A DNA stretch of 64,000 nt from Sphingomonas sediminicola (lineage in GTDB: Bacteria > Pseudomonadota > Alphaproteobacteria > Sphingomonadales > Sphingomonadaceae): NCBI RefSeq assembly GCF_014489515.1, contig NZ_CP060782.1, positions 1,178,001 to 1,242,000 of the forward strand. Direction: 5' to 3'. The notes beneath the pieces were generated by a model. The model was not told the DNA's origin. It did not search any database and saw only the letters and a program-made list of their open reading frames with translations. Numbering within the stretch: the first letter of the stretch is position 1; the number at the start of each line of letters is the position of its first letter. The translations under genes and the position numbers were made by a program. Shown one piece after another: positions 57,916-64,000 of the stretch.

Positions 57916-59772
57916 ATGAGCTTAAGTCCCGCCTTCCTCGACGAGCTTCGTGCCCGGACCTTGCTGTCGGCGGTTATCTCGCCGTCGGTGAAGCTGATCC
58001 GCGCTGGCCGCGAATGGAAAGCCTGCTGCCCCTTCCACAATGAGAAGACGCCCAGCTTCACGATCAACGACGAAAAGGGCTTCTATCACTGCTTCGGATG
58101 CGGCGCGCATGGCGACGCGATCCGCTTCCTGACCGATGCGCGGGGCTTGCCCTTCATGGATGCGGTGAAGGAGCTTGCGGGCAAGGCCGGGCTCGAAGTC
58201 CCTGCCCCCGACCCACAAGCACGCGAACGATCCGAGCGCACCTCAACGCTGACTGACGTCATGGCGTCGTGCCAGAAATGGTTCGCCGAGCAACTCGCCG
58301 GGATCGAAGGCGCAGAGGCCCGCGAATATTTGAAAAACCGCGGCATCGGCCCAGCAACCGTCGCCCGCTTCGGCATCGGTCTAGCGCCTGAGGGACGAAA
58401 CAAGCTCAAGACCGGACTATCGAGCCTCGGCGAGGACAAGCTCGTCGAGACGGGCATGCTCGTCAAGAATGACGAGGGCGAGACCTACGACCGCTTCCGC
58501 GGCCGGATCATGATCCCGATCCGCGACGCCCGTGGTCGGGTGATCGCATTTGGCGGCCGCATCCTGGGCGCCGGCGAGCCCAAGTACCTCAACTCCCCCG
58601 ACACACCGCTCTTCGACAAGGGCCGCACCCTCTACAACCTTGATCTCGCCAGCCCGGCGACCCGTTCGGCGAAGCGCCTGATCGTCGTCGAGGGCTACAT
58701 GGACGTGATCGCCCTCGACCGAGCCGGCATCGCCGAGGCCGTGGCGCCCAACGGCACCGCCGTCACCGAGCACCAGCTCGAGCGGATGTGGCGGCTCGAT
58801 CCGAACCCGATCCTCTGCTTCGATGGCGACAGCGCAGGCCAGAAGGCCGCCATCCGCGCAGCAACCCGCGCCCTTCCCCACCTCGGCCCTGAACGGACCC
58901 TGCGGTTCGTCGAGCTTCCGGCGGGCCAGGACCCGGACGACGTCGTCAACAACGGCGGCCGCGAGGCATTGGAAGCCCTGTTTGCCGAACCCGAGCCGCT
59001 GGTCGACCGCCTCTGGCGCCACGAGCTCCAGGCGCAGCCGCTGACGACGCCCGAGGCCCGAGCCGGTCTCCGCCAGCGCCTGATCGAGCATTCTCAGGCG
59101 ATCGGCGACCAGGCGCTTGCCCGCCTCTACCGCGAAGAGTGGCTTCGGCGATTCCACGATGAGGTCACACCCGCCCGCCCGCAATTCCAGCCGCGCCGCG
59201 AGTTTCAGTCCAGATATTCTGGCCAGCCAAACCAGCGCGGCGCGCGCTGGGTACCGCCCAAGCCTCCCGCGGGCCCTGCCGTACGCGCCATTGCAGCGAC
59301 TGGCATCGACCGAACCATGGCCCGCGCCCTGGTCCTCGGTTTTGTTAATTTTCCGGAGGCGCTGGAGCATCATTGCGAGCAACTGGCCTCCCTTCCGATC
59401 GGCGAGGCGACCCTCGCACGGATACGCGACCGGCTGGTCGATGCAGCCGTTTCCGGCGAAATGCTTGATCGGGAGGCACTTGCTACCATATTGCGCGACA
59501 GTGGAGCGGCGGCCGACCTCGAGAAAGCGCGCCGAACCGGAACAATGGCTTTTTCCTTCACCCGCAGCGACACGGATCCAGACCGGGCCGTACGCGACCT
59601 CGGGACCGCGATCGATGCGTTGATGGCGGACGGGGAGATAGGTGCGGCCCTGAAAGCCGCGACCGAGCGTTTGAAGGAAGGCGAAGAGGATGCGTTCGAG
59701 GAGCAGCGTCGGCTGCACTCGAAACGTGAGGAAATCAAGGAGCGGCTGGCGTCTCTCGCCGGCAGTGACTAA
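57916..59772 (+). CDS. dnaG: DNA primase
   Basis: Makes RNA primers at the replication fork. The 618-residue protein starts at the ATG at 57916 (MSLSPAFLDELRARTLLSAV); upstream ATG frames from 57868 add little. The zinc finger has cysteines and histidine in CCPFHNEKTPSFT and FYHCFGCGAHGD. The TOPRIM domain shows VVEGYMDVIALDRAGI and CFDGDSAGQKAA. The C-terminal helical part binds DnaB helicase. rpoD follows after 12 bases. The frame is intact. Confidence 0.95.
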   Translation: MSLSPAFLDELRARTLLSAVISPSVKLIRAGREWKACCPFHNEKTPSFTINDEKGFYHCFGCGAHGDAIRFLTDARGLPFMDAVKELAGKAGLEVPAPDPQARERSERTSTLTDVMASCQKWFAEQLAGIEGAEAREYLKNRGIGPATVARFGIGLAPEGRNKLKTGLSSLGEDKLVETGMLVKNDEGETYDRFRGRIMIPIRDARGRVIAFGGRILGAGEPKYLNSPDTPLFDKGRTLYNLDLASPATRSAKRLIVVEGYMDVIALDRAGIAEAVAPNGTAVTEHQLERMWRLDPNPILCFDGDSAGQKAAIRAATRALPHLGPERTLRFVELPAGQDPDDVVNNGGREALEALFAEPEPLVDRLWRHELQAQPLTTPEARAGLRQRLIEHSQAIGDQALARLYREEWLRRFHDEVTPARPQFQPRREFQSRYSGQPNQRGARWVPPKPPAGPAVRAIAATGIDRTMARALVLGFVNFPEALEHHCEQLASLPIGEATLARIRDRLVDAAVSGEMLDREALATILRDSGAAADLEKARRTGTMAFSFTRSDTDPDRAVRDLGTAIDALMADGEIGAALKAATERLKEGEEDAFEEQRRLHSKREEIKERLASLAGSD

Positions 59773-59784
59773 GCGGCGGCACAC

Positions 59785-61836
59785 ATGGCGAAAAACGAAG
59801 CAGTAGAAACCGAGACCCAGGACAGCGGCGATGCACCGCTGATCGATCTCAACGACGCGTCGATCAAGAAGATGATCGCCCGTGCGAAGAAGCGCGGGTT
59901 CATCACCATCGACGAGCTGAACGAAGCTTTGCCCCAGGACCAGATGTCCTCGGAGCAGATCGAGGATATCATGTCCGCGATCAACGACATGGGCATCAAC
60001 GTCGTCGAGAATGAGGAAGCCTCGGACGACGAAGAGGACAAGCAGGAAGAGGACACGACCGAAGACGAGGTCGATCCCCTCGACGACGGCGGCCCGCGCC
60101 CTGCCGCCGCGACTAAGAAGGAACCTACCGACCGCACCGACGACCCCGTCCGCATGTACCTTCGCGAGATGGGTGCAGTGGAACTCCTCTCCCGTGAGGG
60201 CGAGATTGCCATCGCCAAGCGCATCGAGGCGGGCCGCGACATCATGATCTGGGGCCTTTGCGAAAGCCCCATGACCTTCAACGCCATCATTGATTGGTCG
60301 AACGCCCTCAACGAGGGCCGCATGCAGCTGCGCGAGATTATGGATCTCGAAGCCATGCTGTCGAAGGGCCCGACCGCCGAGCAGATCGCGCAAAGCGAGG
60401 AAGGCGATGAAGGCGGAGCCGAGGGCGAAATAAGCGAGAAGACCGCCGGCCCGTCCATCAAGGAAGAGGACGAGGTCGCCGATGAGCCCGAGGCCGGGAC
60501 CAACGAAGACGACGAGGACATGGTCGACCGCCGCACCAAGCCGCAGGTCGAAGAGGAAGACGACGAAAACGCCCTGTCGCTCGCCCAGATGGAGGAGCAG
60601 CTCAAGCCACAGGCGCTGGAGAAGTTCGCGACCATCACCTCGCTCTTCAAGAAGTTCTCGAAGCTCCAGGCCGCGCGCCTTGATGCGCTTCAGAGCGGCT
60701 CGGAATTCCCGCCCGCCGATGAGAAGAAGTACCAAAAGCTCCGCGAGCAGCTTACCGCCGAGGTCGAGAGCGTCCAGTTCCACAACGCGAAGATCGAGTT
60801 CCTCGTCGAGCAGCTCTACAGCTACAACCGCCGCCTAATGGCACTGGGCGGACAGATGCTGCGCCTTGCCGAGCGGCATCGCGTGCCGCGCCGCGCTTTC
60901 CTCGACAGCTATACGGGCAATGAGCTCGACGACAGCTGGCTCGACCGCGCCGCCGGAATCGACAAGAAGTTCGCGGCCTTCGCAACCGCCGAGCGCGAAA
61001 GCGCCGAGCGTATCCGCACCGACATCAGCGAAATCGCGCAGGCCGTCGGCACCTCGCTCCCCGAATACCGCCGCATCGTGAACATGGTGCAGAAGGGCGA
61101 GCGCGAGGCCCGCATCGCGAAGAAGGAGATGGTCGAGGCCAACCTCCGCCTCGTGATTTCCATCGCCAAGAAGTACACGAACCGCGGCCTGCAGTTCCTG
61201 GACCTCATCCAGGAAGGCAACATTGGCCTGATGAAGGCGGTCGACAAGTTCGAGTACCGCCGCGGCTACAAATTCTCGACCTACGCCACCTGGTGGATCC
61301 GGCAGGCGATCACCCGCTCGATCGCCGACCAGGCGCGGACCATCCGCATCCCGGTCCACATGATCGAGACGATCAACAAGCTCGTCCGCACGGGCCGCCA
61401 GTTCCTGCACGAGACCGGCCGCGAAGCGACACCGGAGGAACTCGCCGAACGCCTTTCGATGCCGCTCGAAAAGGTCCGCAAGGTGATGAAGATCGCCAAG
61501 GAGCCGATCAGCCTCGAAACGCCGATCGGCGACGAGGAAGACAGCCACCTCGGCGATTTCATCGAGGACAAGAACGCCGTCATCCCGGTGGACGCGGCGA
61601 TCCAGTCGAACCTCAAGGAAACGGTGACGCGAGTCCTCGCATCACTCACCCCACGCGAAGAGCGCGTGCTGCGCATGCGTTTCGGCATCGGCATGAACAC
61701 CGATCACACGCTGGAGGAAGTCGGGCAGCAGTTCAGCGTGACCCGCGAACGTATCCGTCAGATCGAGGCGAAGGCGCTGCGCAAGCTGAAGCATCCAAGC
61801 CGCTCGCGGAAGATGCGGAGCTTCCTGGACCAGTAG
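59785..61836 (+). CDS. rpoD: RNA polymerase sigma factor RpoD (sigma-70)
   Basis: Primary sigma factor, 683 residues. Region 1.1 ([20 protein letters not shown]) is followed by a very acidic non-conserved stretch (about residues 75-280). Regions 2.1-2.4 read [40 protein letters not shown] and [20 protein letters not shown]. Region 3 has [20 protein letters not shown], and region 4.2 ends [20 protein letters not shown]. It directs transcription from housekeeping promoters. The stop is 3 bases from the convergent histidine kinase gene. The frame is intact. Confidence 0.97.
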   Translation: MAKNEAVETETQDSGDAPLIDLNDASIKKMIARAKKRGFITIDELNEALPQDQMSSEQIEDIMSAINDMGINVVENEEASDDEEDKQEEDTTEDEVDPLDDGGPRPAAATKKEPTDRTDDPVRMYLREMGAVELLSREGEIAIAKRIEAGRDIMIWGLCESPMTFNAIIDWSNALNEGRMQLREIMDLEAMLSKGPTAEQIAQSEEGDEGGAEGEISEKTAGPSIKEEDEVADEPEAGTNEDDEDMVDRRTKPQVEEEDDENALSLAQMEEQLKPQALEKFATITSLFKKFSKLQAARLDALQSGSEFPPADEKKYQKLREQLTAEVESVQFHNAKIEFLVEQLYSYNRRLMALGGQMLRLAERHRVPRRAFLDSYTGNELDDSWLDRAAGIDKKFAAFATAERESAERIRTDISEIAQAVGTSLPEYRRIVNMVQKGEREARIAKKEMVEANLRLVISIAKKYTNRGLQFLDLIQEGNIGLMKAVDKFEYRRGYKFSTYATWWIRQAITRSIADQARTIRIPVHMIETINKLVRTGRQFLHETGREATPEELAERLSMPLEKVRKVMKIAKEPISLETPIGDEEDSHLGDFIEDKNAVIPVDAAIQSNLKETVTRVLASLTPREERVLRMRFGIGMNTDHTLEEVGQQFSVTRERIRQIEAKALRKLKHPSRSRKMRSFLDQ

Positions 61837-61839
61837 CCG

Positions 61840-63507
61840 CTAGGCGCCTGTCTTGGCGCGCGTCGGAAACCGAACGACCTTCTCGTCTCCGGCGGTAAGG
61901 TTTGCCAGCGCGGCCGCAATCTCGGCTTGGCCAAAGGGCTTCGCCAGCCGCGGCAGGTTCAGGGCGTCGCCGCTTACACCCGTGTAACCGGTGATGATCA
62001 GGACTGGGACCGATGGACGCGTCTCGCCGATTTGCTGCGCAAGCTGGGCTCCATCCATCCGCGGCATTTTGTAGTCAGTAATCACGACGTCGACTTCCAG
62101 ACCCTGACGGAGTTGCTCCAAGGCTTCGACGCCGCTTCCAACGTCGGTCACCCTGTGGCCGAGCTCACGAACCATTTCCGCCGTTGCAAACCGGACGAGA
62201 TCCTCGTCGTCGACGAGGAGTACCGACAGCTTGCGCTGGCTGGGTCGCGACGTGCCGGCGGAGGGAATATCCGTCTCGGAGGCCTGCTCGGCCGCGATCG
62301 GGAAGTAGAGATCGACGGACGTCCCCTCGCCCAGTTCGCTGGAGATGGAAAATCCACCACCCAGCTGGGCGGCAAGACCATGAACCATCGACAAGCCGAG
62401 CCCGGTCCCTCGTCCAACCTCCTTGGTAGAATAGAACGGCTCGATCGCGCGGGCGAGCGTGTCGCCGGACATGCCGCAACCGTCGTCGATGACCGACAGC
62501 CGAACATAATCGCCTGGCGCCAGCATGGGGACTTCGCCTGCGCGCACAGACTCCTGTCGAAGAGCGATCGTAAGATGGCCGCCGTCGGGCATGGCGTCAC
62601 GCGCGTTCACGCAAAGGTTCAGGATCGCGAGTTCGAGCTGGTTCGGGTCGACGACGGCGCCCGGAAGCTCAGCCTCATGCTCGAAACGAATTTCAATGGT
62701 CGGACCGATTGAGCTCGCAATAAGGTCGCGCATTCCCGTGATCAGACGAACGATGTCCACCGCCTCGGTCTGCAGCGTCTGACGCCGCGCAAAGCCAAGC
62801 AACCGTTGAACAAGCGTCTTGGCCCGGTCCGCCGCTTTCAGCGCATTGCCAAGAAGCCTCGCCGAGCGAGGGTCCGTATCGCCATATTGCTTGTGAAGAA
62901 TATCGAGGGCGCCGGTGATCGGAGTGAGCAGATTGTTGAAGTCGTGCGCCACTCCGCCCGTCAACTGGCCCAAGGTTTCCAGCTTCTGCACTTCATGCAG
63001 CTGGGCCACGGCCGCTTCATGCTCGGCCGTGCGTTCCTCGACCCGGCGCTCCAAATCCTTGGCCAGGTCATTGAGCTCCTTGAGCCTTGCACGCGCTTCA
63101 TATTGCCTGCGCCGCCCCCTGAGTGCGGACTGGGCCAGGCTGACCAGAGTCGTCGGGTGGAACGGCCGCTCCAGGAACGTGGCGTTGCCCAGCAACTCCA
63201 GATAGCGGGCGGCCGACGGGTTTCGCTCGAGCCCGCCACCGCGCCGCGTCAACAGGACGAACGGAAAGTCGGACCATTCCTCCTGACCCGCGATCCAGTC
63301 AGACAGGCCATGAAGAGGCGAACCAGCCAACGCCTCCTCCGTTACGATTGCGAAACCGGCGCCGGCATCCAGATTGGCGATCAGTTCGCCGAGGTCGCCG
63401 ACGATCTGGCTTCGCAATCGAGCCTCGTGCAGCATCGCGGCCGCTACCGCAGCATCACGCCCCTGCGGAGCCAGTATCAGAGCTCGTTCCGAGAGGTGTG
63501 GAATCAT
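61840..63507 (-). CDS. Hybrid sensor histidine kinase / response regulator
   Basis: A 555-residue soluble protein. Residues 1-130 resemble a degenerate receiver domain, a coiled coil follows (LKELNDLAKDLERRVEERTA), then the H-box GQLTGGVAHDFNNLLTPITG (His188), the N-box LELAILNLCVNARDAMPDGG, DDGCGMS, GTGLGLSMVHGLAA and a full C-terminal receiver (VLLVDDEDLVRFATAEM; aspartate in VVITDYKMPRMDG). All kinase motifs are complete. Its ATG overlaps the stop of the KaiC-like gene, so the two are coupled and probably work together. The signal is unknown. Confidence 0.92.
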   Translation of the reverse strand: MIPHLSERALILAPQGRDAAVAAAMLHEARLRSQIVGDLGELIANLDAGAGFAIVTEEALAGSPLHGLSDWIAGQEEWSDFPFVLLTRRGGGLERNPSAARYLELLGNATFLERPFHPTTLVSLAQSALRGRRRQYEARARLKELNDLAKDLERRVEERTAEHEAAVAQLHEVQKLETLGQLTGGVAHDFNNLLTPITGALDILHKQYGDTDPRSARLLGNALKAADRAKTLVQRLLGFARRQTLQTEAVDIVRLITGMRDLIASSIGPTIEIRFEHEAELPGAVVDPNQLELAILNLCVNARDAMPDGGHLTIALRQESVRAGEVPMLAPGDYVRLSVIDDGCGMSGDTLARAIEPFYSTKEVGRGTGLGLSMVHGLAAQLGGGFSISSELGEGTSVDLYFPIAAEQASETDIPSAGTSRPSQRKLSVLLVDDEDLVRFATAEMVRELGHRVTDVGSGVEALEQLRQGLEVDVVITDYKMPRMDGAQLAQQIGETRPSVPVLIITGYTGVSGDALNLPRLAKPFGQAEIAAALANLTAGDEKVVRFPTRAKTGA

Positions 63508-64000
63508 ACTGTAGCGGGCTCGAGCAACGATTCCCCTTTGCCGACGAGCTCAGGGACGCCGCGAAGCACGCCCTGGAAGTTCATCAGTGGCTCACCCAGT
63601 GTGATTCCCTCGCTGCCGATGCGATATTCGCGGATCGTATCTTCGTGGGCGCTCGTGCGCTTCTTGATTACCGAGATGGCGCGCCGAACCCGCCCGCGCG
63701 CTTCGAAATAGCGAAGCAGGATGACCGTGTCGGCGAGGTAGGTCACATCGACCGGCGACTTCATGTCGCCGACCAGCCCATGCTGGGCCACGGTCAGGAA
63801 TGTCGAGGCGCCCTTGCGGTTCAGATACTGGAGCAGCTCGTGCATGTGCAGGATGAGCGACTGCTCCTCCGGCATCGCCGCCTGGTATCCGTTGAGGCTG
63901 TCGATGACGACGGTTCGCGCGCCGCTGTCTTCGACGCAGTACCGAACGCGCTCGGAAAGCTCGCCCGGCGTCAACTCCGCCGCATCCACCTGCTCGATCA
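63504..64000 (-). CDS. KaiC-like RecA-superfamily ATPase, 5' end outside window
   Basis: The visible C-terminal 165 residues include Walker B (RTVVIDSLNGYQAAMPE), STFLTVAQHGLVGDM, VTYLADTVILLRYFEARGRV and the KaiC signature RAISVIKKRTSAHEDTIREY, followed by GITLGEPLMNFQGVL. The Walker A part lies beyond the window. Non-cyanobacterial KaiC homologues paired with histidine kinases are known in alphaproteobacteria and have been linked to stress or light responses. The four-base overlap with the hybrid kinase gene supports a joint function. No kaiA or kaiB is visible here. Confidence 0.88.
   Translation of the reverse strand, partial: IEQVDAAELTPGELSERVRYCVEDSGARTVVIDSLNGYQAAMPEEQSLILHMHELLQYLNRKGASTFLTVAQHGLVGDMKSPVDVTYLADTVILLRYFEARGRVRRAISVIKKRTSAHEDTIREYRIGSEGITLGEPLMNFQGVLRGVPELVGKGESLLEPATV

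Noticed and set aside
60000-60600. Acid-rich repetitive stretch in rpoD as a possible tandem repeat
   Set aside because: It is the usual non-conserved acidic insert of alphaproteobacterial sigma-70, without a regular repeat unit.
58417-60783. A 788-codon open frame on the minus strand opposite dnaG and rpoD
   Set aside because: It is the antisense shadow of two well-supported genes; GC-rich codon bias leaves that frame free of stops. Its leucine-rich low-complexity protein matches no family.

Overview
The window looks like ordinary chromosome from an alphaproteobacterium, most likely of the Sphingomonadales. It is GC-rich. The support is gene content and order: carA-carB-greA beside yqeY-dnaG-rpoD, eno-ftsB-pdhA-pdhB with a lipoyl domain fused to the E1-beta subunit, an ornithine-decarboxylase-like gene next to a deoxyhypusine-synthase-like gene (a route that fits the homospermidine typical of many sphingomonads), and a KaiC-like ATPase paired with a hybrid histidine kinase. 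I see no insertion sequence, prophage, CRISPR array, rRNA operon or genomic island.

Layout: 1-5500, minus strand: ettA (cut by the window edge), an acyl-CoA ligase, ybaB, dnaX and the SRP RNA. 5566-10102: an EF-hand protein; two tandem NifS-like cysteine desulfurases with a [2Fe-2S] ferredoxin; a divergent alpha/beta hydrolase; small proteins. 10099-14169: a serine/threonine dehydratase, the polyamine pair behind a structured leader, and a MAPEG protein. 14184-20813, minus strand: the tightly packed chain ETF-QO, TPR protein, ispE, nnr, RNA methyltransferase. 20904-26307, plus strand: a uracil-DNA-glycosylase-like protein, a lytic transglycosylase, a radical SAM protein, an M28 peptidase and a lipoprotein. 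26359-26435: tRNA-Pro. 26515-31450, minus strand: a sugar-use cluster (FucP-like transporter, SMP-30, second MFS transporter, glucokinase). 31525-33517: HxlR regulator facing azoR, a methyltransferase and a CAT-anticodon tRNA. 33562-36711: an unusual histidine kinase and a TPR protein. 36712-37142: an intergenic region with a likely small RNA. 37143-43642: gyrA, small proteins, trmFO, BLUF and EF-hand genes. 43712-48574, minus strand: eno, ftsB, pdhA, pdhB and a squalene/phytoene-synthase-like gene. 48714-50679: a YqjD/YqjE-like membrane-protein operon and a DUF4170 gene. 50676-56655, minus strand: carA, a small lipoprotein, carB, greA, rhomboid. 56801-61836: yqeY, dnaG and rpoD on plus, with a small minus-strand membrane-protein gene between yqeY and dnaG. 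61840-64000, minus strand: hybrid histidine kinase and KaiC-like ATPase (cut by the window edge).

The strongest signal is about the sequence itself. Fifteen genes, including the normally essential dnaX, eno and carA, are broken by seventeen single-base losses. Every loss falls in or beside a short run of G or C, and adding one G or C restores the family-conserved protein each time. This points to systematic homopolymer under-calling, not to a genome full of pseudogenes, so I annotate these loci as single genes with a broken frame. Apart from that, the most interesting items are the ribosome-binding-site-masking leader of the decarboxylase gene, an orphan terminator with upstream stem-loops before gyrA, a lipoprotein gene between carA and carB, and a histidine kinase with a degenerate ATP-binding lobe. 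I did not find a convincing undescribed multi-gene system.
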